From Bathynomus jamesi (Eukaryota; Arthropoda; Malacostraca; Isopoda; Cirolanidae), in contig JAJOZX010000940.1 of the NCBI GenBank assembly GCA_023014485.1, positions 627,501-691,500 on the forward strand: a DNA stretch of 64,000 nt, read 5' to 3'. The notes beneath the pieces are model-generated. The model was not told the DNA's origin, made no database searches, and saw nothing but the letters and a program-made list of their open reading frames with translations. Each line of letters opens with the position of its first letter. Positions within the stretch are counted from its first letter, which is position 1. Below, in pieces: positions 20,892 through 31,390 of this stretch. Made by a program: the position numbers and the translations under genes.

Positions 20892-23136
20892 ACGTCTTCA
20901 GATCAGAGGTTGGAACCTCTGAGCTTATGGTCTGCTGAGTCATCAGGATGTTCATCAGCTCAGACTTCGATGTCGAATTCATCTCTCCTCCTGCCTTCGC
21001 CAGACTAAATGTGACTGGGAACAGTTCTTGCTTCAAGACGTTGACCATCTCCACCATGCGACCTGCGGTCGCGGCATTCAGGAGCCGCTGTAGTAGCTTT
21101 CTGTCAGCTTTGATGGTCTTCTGCATGTTCTGCTTGGTAGAAACTGTAGCTTTGTACACATCAGCGAAGGTTTTCGACCGATGTTTCTTCATCGTTTCAT
21201 GGAAGCCTACTATCTGTTCAATCAGTCTCTCCTTCATGAAGCCGATTACATGCTGTTTTCCTCGATATTGAGCTGTCAGCAGGTTTTCCACAACATCTGT
21301 GGGTGCAGTGTCTTTGGTCGCCAGTGAAACAAGTGGGATGTTAGTGGCGGCATCTGTATCTTCTGCTTCACTCACGTGAATTCTGAAGACGTCAAACTGC
21401 TTCAACTGCGAGAAGGCAAACTGTCAACCCGAGTGAAGTTGGCTTCCCCATCATCATTTTGAAGATTGAAGAGGCATCTTGTGTCTTGAGAGATTCGTGA
21501 CCGCTCTGACCATGTGATGCAGAACCTGTCTCTTGCTTGGTCATTCTTTGTGATGCCGATGATACCATTGTGCATCTTGCATGTACGATTTATCCATTCA
21601 GTTGCCTGAACAGCTGGAATTTGGTTGAAGCGCTTCGCCGTCCTCTTAACGACAAAGTTCCCATTACAGAACTCTGCATGAACTTCTGGTGCTGACTTCA
21701 CAAGACCTCTCATATCAGCCAAGTAGACCGGCCCCCAACGTGCATAGTTTGTGTGGTCATAGATAGTTAGCAAGGCAGTATTGTGGCAAAGGCTTCTGTG
21801 TGGAGACTCCACATGCCATCTCTGTGAGCTCTGATGAAGGCCAGTAGGATCTCTACCATTTCCATGTAGGATGACCACAGCATGAAGTTGGGATTTTCAG
21901 AGTGGTGGTCATTGAATGCCTCCATGAAACTGTGGAATTTCTCATCTGCCAAAACGTCTGATAAGTTATCAACAGCATCGCGCATCTCATCTATGTCAGC
22001 TCTGTCTTTGAAAAGCGAAACATTGAGGGCAAGCTGTTTGACGTTCTCATCTCCGTTGCCAGTTGCAGCCAGCTATGACTCAAACATCTACCACTTGATG
22101 CGCCACAGTGCCTCATACGTCAGCTGGTGACCTCTCACAGCTCGGTAGTGGGTCTTCCCGTCCAGTATTGTCTCAGTGGTGTTAGCCGCGTACAAACCTG
22201 CCTCTGTCCATAAGTCATCAAGTCCCACACTTTCCATGTGTTGACCAATGGCTTTCAGAAAGTTGAAGCAGATATGGAGGCCTCCCATGAGCAAGACCAC
22301 GTTGGAAAATTTCGAGTTTGCCCAAGCTAGTTCCTTACCCCTGCTGTACAGAGGCTGATCAGCAGTGATGATGGTGTACTTCTAGCTGACATACTCAGAA
22401 ATGGTCATGAAGCGATTGATGACGGTGGTCATGGTGTCATTGTCATCTGCTGGTGCCTGCAGGATTGGCAACATCCCGGCGGTCGTTACTGGTGGATCCG
22501 CAGTGCTGACAGATTGATTGAATGCTCCCCAGCTTGGAACGGACATCGCTTCATCATGGATGCGTGACACCACCCAGGCCAAGTCCTTGGCACGTGCCCG
22601 GTCCCTCTCAGGTTCATGTGACAAGTCGTCTATGTCAGTGTCGTAGCCAGGAGGAGATGGCCTCTTGCCAGATGGGAGGGTAGCCTGGTCCAGCCTTTGG
22701 AACTCCTGTAGGTCATCAGGTTTGATAGATTTCGATCTCTTGTGCTTGCCACCCTTTTGGCCATGACTCTGCTGTGGAGGGGCCTCTCTGCCATACCATC
22801 AGTTGAGTGCTGTGGAAGGTGTTCTTCCCGTCTAAGGTTGACTCCAAGACATCTATGTTGTCACAAGAGCAGTGAATCATTCTCTCTTTGACGATGGTGT
22901 CAGGGATGTAGACACATCCATTCTCAGCATACCTCTCCAGGATGTTCTGAGCGATGGTGGTGTCTATCCTTCTTACAGTGTCGATACCAATAGTGTGATT
23001 TGCCGCGTGGAACAGATCTAGGAGTGCTTCTGAGCGGGTGGCTTGGTGCAGAGTAAGACCCAAGCCCACATGCTTTGGTGTCAACTTTCGTCGGTTGGAG
23101 ACTGCATAGACTATGTCCTGGGCAATGCACACACAC
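20815..23136 (-). pseudogene. Transposase-like core of Academ-like element
   Basis: Minus-strand pieces in order: AQDIVYAVSNRRKLTPKHVG and CSCDNIDVLESTLDGKNTFH (22716-23132), FNQSVSTADPPVTTAGMLPI (22382-22624), GGLHICFNFLKAIGQHMESV (22088-22300), and an alpha-helical piece (21767-21985). Next is YDHTNYARWGPVYLADM with FVVKRTAKRFNQIPAVQATEW (21402-21760), then a Lys-rich linker (20815-21405). I recognise this series from many uncharacterised invertebrate proteins that also end in the PIN-like domain. The Asp in CDNID and the acidic HTNYARW region are candidate catalytic parts. At least six frame breaks occur. Confidence 0.7.
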
Positions 23137-23142
23137 TCTGCT

Positions 23143-25580
23143 TCACTTTCTGGTCCTCTTCACTTCCCTCATCCACAGCATCCATTCCCCAAAGAGCAAT
23201 CGTAGAAACAGGTACAGACTGTCGGGTATGACGCGATCAACATGTTCCTGATCAAGACCTTGCCATGTCTCGGAGTGTCCAGGAGTTTCAAGAAGATCTT
23301 GTCGAACCTTCAGAGCCACGTGTACCATATCTTGGAATATGCTGCTAGTGGCACACATGCGGACATCAGCATCTTCATCTTCAGTAGACTCTGACTCAGA
23401 GGTGACAGGACCTTGTTCACAAGACTTAGCCAGTGCTTTGGAGATGATGAAATCTGAGCTCTCTCCAGGGTAAATCAGCAGCGGGCCCCTTGACAATGGG
23501 CGTACATAGCTGGCGTTTGATCCAAGCAGCCTTTGAACATCTTCGTAGAACGTTGTTCTCCTGGAGTATTTCACGGTGATGCCGGTGTCATTACACATAC
23601 TCTCGTATCTGTCCCAGACGTCTCCCATGTCGTATACGTGACCACGAGACAGGCCTACTGTCAAGTCTTTGCACAGCTTCGTCATGCACTCATTTTCAGG
23701 CCCTTGCTGCTCCTCTGACACCGCTTGTTTTCTAGTACGTCTCTCAAATGTCACCAAACATGCCAGATGATAGCAGCCTTCAACTGCAATCACATCACTC
23801 ACCGCTGACAACGGTATGCTCATGACAGGGTCGTGTTTGGCACGCTGGATCAAGTCATCTGACTTCTCCATTGTCTCCACCCTGTGCAGTTTCTTTGTGG
23901 TCTTCTTTTGGCAAAACATGCAGAGGGTCCAGTCAATCACTGGTGTTGAACGTCTACGCTTTGGGGGAAAAGCCTGAGAGCCTGCACTTTTTGTGGTCGC
24001 CGATGCACCCATGGTCTGCTGCTGACTTCGCAGCCTTTTGAGTTTGCCTTCAGAGGTGAATAAAGAGTAGCATGATTTATGCCACTTGAGTTCCAATGCA
24101 TTGAAATCATCCTTGGAATGACTTTCCAGTCTTTGTAAAACATCAAGATAGTAGGTATCTCCCAGGTTCTTTCTCTCATCGCCCACAGTCATAGTTCTTG
24201 CTTTTCCTTCTGCTGATGCTGTGCGCAGGTCACCAGCGCTGCTTTGGCAGAAGAAGCAACAATCCTCACTGACATCCTGACGTTTCCTCTTGCGCTTGAT
24301 GACAGCTACAGGGTCCATTGCTGATGAGCTCCCTATCTGCAAAGACAAGTGGGAATGGCAGTATGTAGTAGCCACAGATATACTGAAACAATTCGAAACA
24401 TACCTATACTTTAGCAGTATTATTATTTTACCAGCTGGCAGTGTCTGATCAAGAACTTGCCATGTCTCGGAGTGTCCAAGAGTTTCAAGAAGATCTTGTC
24501 GAACCTTCAGAGCCACGTGTACCATATCTTGGAATATGCTGCTAGTGGCACACGTGCGGACATCAGCATCTTCATCTTCAGTAGACTCTGACTCAGAGGT
24601 GACAGGACCTTGTTCACAAGACTTAGCCAGTGCTTTGGAGGTGATGAAATCTGAGCTCTCTCCAGGGTAAATCAGCAGCGGGCCCCTTGACAATGGGCGT
24701 ACATAGCTGGCGTTTGATCCAAGCAGCCTTTGAACATCTTCGTAGAACGTTGTTCTCCTGGAGTATTTCACGGTGATGCCGGTGTCATTACACATATTCT
24801 CGTATCTGTCCCAGACGTTTCCCATGTCGTATACGTGACCACGAGACAGGCCTACTGTCAAGTCTTTGCACAGCTTCGTCATGCACTCATTTTCAGGCCC
24901 TTGCTGCTCCTCTGAAACCGCTTGTTTTCTCGTACGTCTCTCAAATGTCACCAAACATGCCAGATGATAGCAACCTTCAACTGCAATCACATCACCCACC
25001 GCTGACAACGGTATGCTCATGACAGGGTCGTGTTTGGCACGCTGGATCAAGTCATCTGACTTCTCCATTGTCTCCACCCTGTGCAGTTTCTTTGTGGTCT
25101 TCTTTTGGCAAAATATGCAGAGGGTCCAGTCAATCACTGGTGCTGAACGTCTACGCTTTGGTGGAAAAGCCTGAGAACCTGCACTTTTTGTGGTCGCCGA
25201 TGCAGTGCTGAACGTCTACGCTTTGGTGGAAAAGCCTGAGAACCTGCACTTTTTGTGGTCGCCGATGCACCCATAGTCTGCTGCTGACTTCGCAGCCTTT
25301 TAAGTTTGCCTTCAGAGGTGAATAAAGAGTAGCATGATTTATGCCACTTGAGTTCCAATGCGTTGAAATCATCCTTGGAATGACATTCCAGTCTTTGTAA
25401 AACATCAAGATAGTAGGTATCTCCCAGGTTCTTTCTCTCGTCGCCCACAGTCATAGTTCTTGCTTTTCCTTCTGATGATGCTGTGCGCAGGTTACCAGCG
25501 CTGCTTTGGCAGAAGAAGCAACAATCCTCACTGACATCCTGACGTTTCCTCTTGCGCTGGATGACAGCTACAGGGTCCAT
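23143..25580 (-). pseudogene. Duplicated N-terminal zinc-binding region of Academ-like element
   Basis: Two tandem copies of one N-terminal unit start at ATG 25578-25580 and ATG 24316-24318 (MDPVAVI.RKRKRQDVSED). Each encodes CCFFCQSS...WHKSCYSLF and then CxFCQKKTTKKLH...GCYHLACLVTF, i.e. two C-x2-C...H-x2-C modules. An acidic SESESTEDEDADV segment follows. The 664-codon open frame (23143-25137) reads from the second half of the outer copy, through untranslated leader, into the whole inner copy, because the duplication happens to keep phase. A 65-bp tandem duplication at 25141-25270 shifts the outer copy out of frame. Confidence 0.82.
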
Positions 25581-25712
25581 TGCTGATGAGCTCCCTATCT
25601 GCAAAGACAAGTGGGAATGGCAGTATGTAGTAGCCACAGATATACTGAAACAATTCGAAACATACCTATACTTTAGCAGTATTATTATTTTACCAGCTGG
25701 CAGTGTCTGCAC
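23248..25712 (-). repeat. Tandem duplication of about 1.2 kb inside the Academ-like element
   Basis: Unit 1 (about 23248-24447) and unit 2 (about 24448-25712) begin at CTGATCAAGA and end at ACCAGCTGGCAGTGTCTG, with roughly 97-98% identity by eye. Unit 2 is longer by an internal 65-bp tandem repeat (25141-25205 repeated at 25206-25270). Confidence 0.92.
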
Positions 25713-26027
25713 TCTTTTAATTTCATATACCAAACCAATGTCTGGCCAGCCAGTGAAAGTATGCTATTACTTGTATTATGGTAGTAGTAGGCACATGCGC
25801 ACCTCACCCAGCATGCTAAATATAGTTTCAATGGAAATAAAGACACCTAGAGTCATAGTTGCATTCAATTATTATCCATAAAATCACAAAAATATGCTTT
25901 ATGTGATACACCTTTAAACACGTTGTTACATAGAGCCACCACTGAAATGCAAAAATTCGGAATTTTTCAGAATTTGGCTTTTGTAACCTTGTATGGGACC
26001 TTCAAACCCAAAATTGAGAGTGGCATC

Positions 26028-26295
26028 CAGGGCCGTAACTACCTATGAGGTCACCGAGGTCCGGACCTCGGTAATTATTTCCTAAAAAAAAAAAAAGAGA
26101 CTGAACCGTTCTCCGTGTATGAAACGCATATTACCGCTTTTCTTTTGAAAAAAGGGAGCGTCGAGCGTTTTGTGTTTGTGTTTAGTGTATAGCTTGGGTT
26201 GTGTTTGTAGATGTCATTTGGTCTGAATTTTGCTCGTCCCGCCGCGCTCGAAAAAACTGGACCTCACTAATTTCTAAACCCTAGTTACGGCCCTG
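26028..26295. mobile_element. hAT MITE inside the Academ-like right arm
   Basis: The ends CAGGGCCGTAACTA and TAGTTACGGCCCTG are bounded by a perfect 8-bp duplication GTGGCATC (26020-26027 and 26296-26303). It is 268 bp and non-coding. It splits the right terminal region of the Academ-like transposon, so it is younger than that element. Confidence 0.93.
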
Positions 26296-26420
26296 GTGGC
26301 ATCCACCCACATCTTGTTTGGCATCCTCAATACTACTTATCTAAGATGGGTGCCTGCTAATAACAAAAAACGCCGTTAAGTTTTTTCTAGAGGACTTTTC
26401 AATATTTGGCCGGCCCACTA

Positions 26421-27180
26421 TTAGACGTAAAAGTCCTTTGTATAGCTCTATGTTCGCAATGTCTCGTTTTCTGTATGGGCTTGTGAGTACTGAGTAATAC
26501 TCAATTATTGGTAGGACTAGGCTCTTCCATAATTTGAGCATAATGTTTGCTTTTCTGCCGTGGAAGCTCCTCCAGATGATTCCTATTATTTTTCTAGCCT
26601 TTGTAATTTTGATGTTGTAGTGCTCTCTGAATTCTGTATCCGACGACATTATTACTCCAAGATCCCTGACTTGTAGGTTTGGTGTTATCTGTTTGTCTTG
26701 CAGAGTTTTGTATCTTTTATTCTGCAGCTCCTTGTTATTACCATATCTTAGAAGTTGGAATTTTTCTTCGTTGAACTTCATATTGTTGTCTTCTGCCCAC
26801 TGGAATAATGTTTCAATGTCGTTTTGTAATTTTCTTATGTCACCTTCGTTCAAATTTTCTTACATATCTTTGTGTCATCTGCGAACACATGATACAATAC
26901 TGTCCTTAATATCTGCAGCAATATCTGCAATCATTATTATGAAGAGCAAGGGAGCTAATACTGTCCCTTGTGGGACAGAGCTCATGACTTCCGTGACTTC
27001 CGATTTAATTCCGTTTACCACCACTCTTTGTGTTATTTGCATCAAGAAATTAAATATCCATCTTCCTCGCTTTCCAGTAATTCCTGTGTTCTTAAGTTTG
27101 TGTGCAATGATTCCATTGTCACATTTATCGAAGGCTTTAGCAAAGTCCGTATATATTATCTGTGTTTTGTCCTCGACCAT
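26421..27180 (-). pseudogene. LINE RT part, right of the Academ-like insertion
   Basis: Minus strand: IIYTDFAKAFDKCDNGIIAH and SSVPQGTVLAPLLFIIM (26875-27180), then the FADDTKICK box in a neighbouring frame (about 26858-26890), then LQNDIETLFQWAEDNNMKFN and LGVIMSSDTEF (26420-26853). These are RT palm and thumb. It continues the 3' part at 18765-19243. The upstream end is cut by a (TA)n tract at 27179. Confidence 0.86.
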
Positions 27181-27197
27181 ATATATATATATATATA

Positions 27198-27294
27198 CTG
27201 CAAACCCACAAGAAAAAGAAAAACGATTCCAAGGCCTTTCGTGTATTCACGAAAGGCCTCGGAATCGTTTTTCTTTTTCCTTGTGTGTTTGCAG
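27198..27294. repeat. Long hairpin (a), flanked by TA tracts
   Basis: Arms of about 46 bp (CTGCAAACCCACAAG... and inverse) meet at CTTTCGTG-TATT-CACGAAAG with a 4-nt loop and a few mismatches. It shares its core with hairpins at 27396, 28131 and 49260. Confidence 0.85.
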
Positions 27295-27395
27295 CATTCA
27301 TTCATTTCACGTGTTTAATTGTGAAATTCATCCCATATATATATATATATATATATATGCACTAAAATCACAAAATAACACGTGACCTTATTAAT

Positions 27396-27608
27396 AAGCA
27401 AACAACCACAGGGAAAAGGAAACACAAAGTCCGAGCGCTTTCGTGATATATTCACATTATCAAGGCTTTTTATCATAATATCGAAGTACATACGGAGAGG
27501 AAAATACATATTCAAGTTTCACCTTAAAATTTTCTGTTCCTCCTTGATAATGTGAATATATCACGAAAGCGCTCGGACTTTGTGTTTCCTTTTCCCTGTG
27601 GTTGTTTG

Positions 27609-27611
<3 letters not shown>
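27396..27611. repeat. Long perfect hairpin (b), 70-bp arms
   Basis: Arms 27396-27465 and 27542-27611 are perfectly complementary over 70 bp, around a 76-nt loop. The right arm runs TTGATAATGTGAATATATCA then CGAAAGCGCTC and ends in CCTGTGGTTGTTTGCTT next to (TA)n. The loop recurs alone at 31252-31318. The arm resembles the end of a Penelope-like element with a decayed hammerhead-type core. Confidence 0.88.
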
Positions 27612-27649
<38 letters not shown>

Positions 27650-27651
<2 letters not shown>

Positions 27652-28045
27652 GATACACACAGACAGTGCATGGAACAAGGAACTCTTCTGGGATAATTAA
27701 ATCCACTATAGTCCGAATAAGTAATGGTAATGACAAATACCATAGTTTTTCTTTTTCATGATGCTAGCCCGACGTGGGCAACGGGTCACTCGCAAAGAGG
27801 TCCCATAAATACTTCCCTCACCAGCTATCTGCAAAGCAGACAGGATCCAGCTTTGGGACATGGATCTAGGGTTTAAAGCACCTAGCCCTGCTACATTTAG
27901 AACCTCAATATAAGCAAAAGACTCGCTGCCTTCACGTCAGATTGATGCATCAAAGAAAAAGGGGTAACTATTATATTTTTAGCCAAAAACCAAAACTTAA
28001 ACCTCAACTGGCAGAATTGGCGTCCACTTTTCTGAGTTCATTCCC
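27650..28045 (+). repeat. Dispersed repeat, fullest copy
   Basis: It contains CATGGAACAAGGAACTCTTC, GCCCGACGTGGGCAACGGGTC and CAGCTATCTGCAAAGCAGAC. Further copies are at 28275-28680, 28736-28970 and, inverted, 1-232. There is no coding and no clear Pol III promoter. Every copy starts beside a (TA)n tract except the one at 28736. Confidence 0.8.
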
Positions 28046-28130
28046 ATATATGTATATATATATATATATATATATTAATATATATATATATGAAAAATTA
28101 TTTCACGAAAGTGACACGTGAAAAATATTT

Positions 28131-28235
28131 ATGATGAATAAAACCACGAAGGGAAAAGAAACACAAAGGGGTGCTCAAGCTAGACGAAAGCGCTTGAGCA
28201 CCCCTTTGTGTTTCTTTTCCCTTCGTGGTTTTATT

Positions 28236-28241
<6 letters not shown>
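28131..28241. repeat. Long perfect hairpin (c), 50-bp arms
   Basis: Arms 28131-28180 and 28192-28241 are perfectly complementary over 50 bp, with an 11-nt loop containing ACGAAAG. A (TA)n tract follows directly. Confidence 0.9.
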
Positions 28242-28274
<33 letters not shown>

Positions 28275-28278
<4 letters not shown>

Positions 28279-28970
28279 GACCGTGCATGAAACAAGGAAC
28301 TCTTCTGGGAAAATTAAATCCACTATAGTTCGAATAAGTAATGGAAAATGACAAACACTACAGTTTTTTCTTTTTCATGATGTTAGCCCGACGTGGGCAA
28401 CGGGTCACTCGCAAAGAAGCCCCAAAAATAAATATAGCTTCCCTCACGAGCTATCTGCAAAGCAGATAGGATCCAGCTTTGGGACAGGATCTGGGGTTAC
28501 AGCTACACATAGCCTACTATATCCAGAACCTCAATATAAGCAAAAGACTCGTTGCATTCGCGTCGGATTGAATATATCAAAGAAGAAGGGGTAAGTATTG
28601 TATTTTTAGCCAAAAACTAAAACTTAAACCTCAACTGGCAAAATTGAGCGTCCACTTTTCAAAGCACATAACATGTCCGTTTCATGATGGGATTGAACTC
28701 GGAATGGTCCCCTGAGGCTCTTTCACGATAAACACAGACCGTGCATGGAACAAGGAACTCTTCTGAGAAAATTAAATCCACTATAGTCCAAATAAGTAAT
28801 GGTAAATGACAAACACTACAGTTTTTTTCTTTTTCACGATGTTAGCCCGACGTGGGCAAAGAGTCACTAGCAAAGAGGCCCCAAATATATAGCTTCCCTC
28901 ACCAGCTATCTGCAAAGCGGATAGGATCCAGGTTTGAGATACGATCCTATCAAGCTGGATCCTATCTCTT
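28275..28970 (+). repeat. Dispersed repeat, two tandem copies
   Basis: The first copy is 28275-28680 and the second, shorter copy 28736-28970. A short spacer holds a B-box-like GAGTTCAATCCC on the minus strand (about 28692-28703). They lie just before the hAT transposase remnant. Confidence 0.78.
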
Positions 28971-28984
28971 CCACCTACTTTGCA

Positions 28985-29854
28985 GGGAGTTTGGTGCAGA
29001 TGAAGAAGTCATGCTATTTCACACGGAGCTACGCTGGCTGTCACGGGGAAATGTGGTAGCAAGAGTTGAGTCATTGAAAAACGAACTGACTGAATTCTTC
29101 AAACGAGACGGCAAAACAAAGTCTTTAAATTTTGTCAAAAAATTGTCAGCTAACCAGTGGCTCATGAAGTTAGCTTACTTAAAGGACATATTCTTACGTC
29201 TAAACACGTTGAACAAATCGCTTCAAGGTCAGCATACCACCGTGATTGATTGGTTTCATGGGCAAACTTGCAACATTCAATCTGAAACTGAAACTGTGGG
29301 AAACAAAAGTGAAAGACAAAAACTTTTGTATGTTTGACCATCTTAGCGATGCGTTTGAGAATAATGAGGAAAATTATAAAATTCATATGAGTCAGCTAGT
29401 GTTGGTGCATATTTCCTCTCTGCTGCTGAAGTTCCACTCATCTTTTCCAGAAATGAAGGAATTGGATTTAAAATTGATAAGAAATCCATTCATCGTTGAC
29501 GTGCACTTGCTCGTAGAAGACTTGCAGGATCAATTTATTGAGTTGGTGAATGACTCTACAGCCCGAGATGCATTTGAAACTCTTCCACTGACTAAGTTTT
29601 GGTCCAAAATGAGCGAGTCTTATCCTGCTGTAGCTAATGTGGTGGTGAAGTCATTGCTAATGTTTCCCAGTACTTATCTATGTGAACAAGGATTTTCAGC
29701 TTTGTTAAACATAAAAACTAAATATCGCTCTCGAGTAAACGTGGAACATGATCTTCGAGTTTCCTTGTCAAGCACTACATCTGAAATTGAGAAACTAGTT
29801 TCCACCATCAGGCACATCCCTCACACTAAAATTCAAGAATTATACCTACCCTAA
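28985..29854 (+). pseudogene. hAT (Charlie/SCAND3-FAM200-like) transposase C-terminal half
   Basis: Two overlapping frames. The first (to 29337) reads LCREFGADEEVMLFHTELRW then LSRGNVVARVESLKNELTEF, the middle of the Charlie-type catalytic domain. The second (29246-29854) reads IGFMGKLATFNLKLKLWE and ends in SLLMFPSTYLCEQGFSALLN then IKTKYRSRV, the hAT C-terminal dimerisation motif with its conserved Glu. A one-base shift near 29290 separates them. The BED finger and first catalytic Asp are missing. It belongs to the 17715-30008 element, whose right TIR lies 150 bp downstream. Its stop at 29852 is followed by AATAAA (29890). Confidence 0.87.
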
Positions 29855-30016
29855 TTTTATTTACATATGTAGTGTGTTGTTTATTCATTTAATAAAGCAT
29901 TTATTATTGATATTTCTGTATCTTATGTGAATTCTTACTAATGGGAGTACGAGCTGATTGTGTGATGAATCAGAGGGTACGAAGTGACAAAAAGTTTGAG
30001 AACCCCTGATCTAGCT

Positions 30017-31121
30017 TATGGATAGCCTGCCAGATTTCTGGGTCATTAATTAGTAGCTCGTAAGAGCATTCCACATTTAGGCACAGTGGCGGATCTACTA
30101 TGAAACTAATGAAGCTTAAGCTTCAGGGCCCCTAATCCAGGAGGGGCCCTGAAGCAACTTTTTTTTTAATGAGTGAATTTTTCAACAAAATCGATGGTTT
30201 TTTTAAGTGTTTGTTATTAAAATAAGGCTATTTTAGTGATAGAATCATAAGCCAATGGGTTGAAGTACTTAATATTGACCTTAGAATATGCTCTAATACC
30301 CATTTCATATGGCCTCAAAATGCCCCTGTAATTGGTCAAATTTCAAAATTTTCTTGGGGGCTTGCAGCGCCCGAACCCCCAGCTGCATGGGCTCGCTGAG
30401 CTCGCCAGAATCTATTCATAGTCTACATTTTGGCAGCTGGATCCTCGAATCCTTCGTTGGTGCACGGCTTAATAGTTCTATAGCTCAGCCCTTAGGCTAG
30501 AGCCAATCGGAACCATAAAAAGACATCTGAATTCTCAATTCAGGCTGCACTCGTCTCGCTTGTGCATTTTAACACCAAAAATCAGATTTTCACCCTTTGA
30601 ACCTTGTTGGATGTTGCCCTATTGTTGCTGGTTGCGAAGGGGCCCCCATAACAGTTCAAGCTTCAGGGTCCCAAAAATGTAGGTCCGCCACTGTTTAGGC
30701 ATACTCATATATTTGGTCTATCCTCCCTGAGACAATTAAATAGGTTTTCATAATGATTTTGCTCAGTTTTGCAACGTTTTTTGCACCATGAACACCATCT
30801 ATGACATTTGGCAGGGTAAGATTACTATTGTTAATTTTACTAACCTACTTCCAGAATTCCCTACTCGAAATATTGCTCTCATCTTATTTTCTGGCTAGAG
30901 ATTCTTCGAAGATTTTCTTCATTTTTTCTTATAAATCTCAGAGCAACCTTGAATCTAGCACGAGTTCTATTTTTCAGTTGGAAGAGTTCCCCCTGTTGAG
31001 GTTTCTCCATAGCAACCCATTCCACAAATACATTTTTAGCTACATCATACAAATGAGCACAGTATTCAGACCACCCCGGATTGACATTTACCTGATTCAC
31101 CATATCATTTGAATCATTCAT
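30017..31121 (-). pseudogene. Old LINE (host of the nest), upstream part
   Basis: Minus strand: NPGWSEYCAHLYDVAKNVFV and ELFQLKNRTRARFKVALRFI (30879-31121) form the endonuclease-RT linker usual in this LINE type. NSNLTLPNVIDGVHG follows in another frame (about 30780-30850), then LLINDPEIWQAIHK (about 30017-30060). A hAT MITE (30084-30693) splits it. It continues at 17706 after the hAT element. Confidence 0.8.
30084..30693. mobile_element. hAT MITE, CAGTGGCGGATCT ends
   Basis: Ends CAGTGGCGGATCTAC and GTAGGTCCGCCACTG are bounded by a perfect 8-bp duplication TTTAGGCA (30076-30083 and 30694-30701). Subterminal segments AAGCTTCAGGGCCCC and inverted GGGCCCCTATGTT-like stretches occur. It is 610 bp and non-coding. 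It inserted into the old LINE. Confidence 0.93.
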
Positions 31122-31251
31122 TTTATATTTTGTTGTTTTCCAAAAAGTTGATTATTCCTTTCCTGTGATCACATTTATTTTAGCGTTTATTGTAGTGTTT
31201 ATTATCTTTATGCATATTTTGCTTCTTAGCGGATTAATGATCATTCGGCTT

Positions 31252-31318
31252 TTATCATAATATCGAAGTACATACGAGAGGAAAATACATATTCAAGTTT
31301 CACCTTAAAATTCGTTTT
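31252..31318 (+). repeat. Solo copy of the hairpin (b) loop
   Basis: This 67-bp stretch (TATCATAATATCGAAGTACA onward) matches the loop at about 27472-27536 with one or two differences, but the hairpin arms are absent here. Confidence 0.8.
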
Positions 31319-31390
31319 CTATAATTATTGATAAAATTTGATGGTTAACTCTAATATTATTAGTTGGATTTAAATAAGTCGGCGTGCGTT

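Larger units (their letters stand above)
19244..26420 (-). mobile_element. Academ-like DNA transposon, 7.2 kb
   Basis: The ends pair: TAGTGGACTGGTCAAATT at the left against TAGTGGGCCGGCCAAATA from the right. Homology continues through AACGGCGTTTTTT and GCACCCAT to at least 100 bp inside, with a small MITE interrupting the right arm. A 3-bp target duplication is likely (CTA at 19241, TTA at 26421; the uninterrupted LINE has TTA). Minus-strand coding order is N-terminal Cys/His zinc-binding modules, a large transposase-like region and a C-terminal PIN/FEN1-like nuclease. As I recall, Academ elements combine Cys-rich fingers, a transposase, an XPG-type nuclease and a 3-4 bp duplication, so I call it Academ-like. 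All frames are broken. Confidence 0.72.
17715..30008 (+). mobile_element. hAT (Charlie-like) element with nested insertions
   Basis: The left end TAGGGATTCTCAAACTGGGG and right end GTTTGAGAACCCCTG form the short imperfect TIR typical of Charlie-type hATs. A perfect 8-bp target duplication ATCTAGCT lies at 17707-17714 and 30009-30016. Its own sequence is about 17715-18178 plus the transposase near the right end (28985-29854). The roughly 10.8 kb between is later insertions: a LINE, the Academ-like element, hairpins and dispersed repeats. Removing it restores a LINE reading frame in the flanks. Confidence 0.88.

Noticed and set aside
23143..25137. Intact 664-codon host gene
   Set aside because: The frame runs through a tandem duplication and untranslated leader of a transposon and ends in a frameshift.
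28685..28735. SINE with box B
   Set aside because: A single box-B-like match without a convincing box A is weak evidence.
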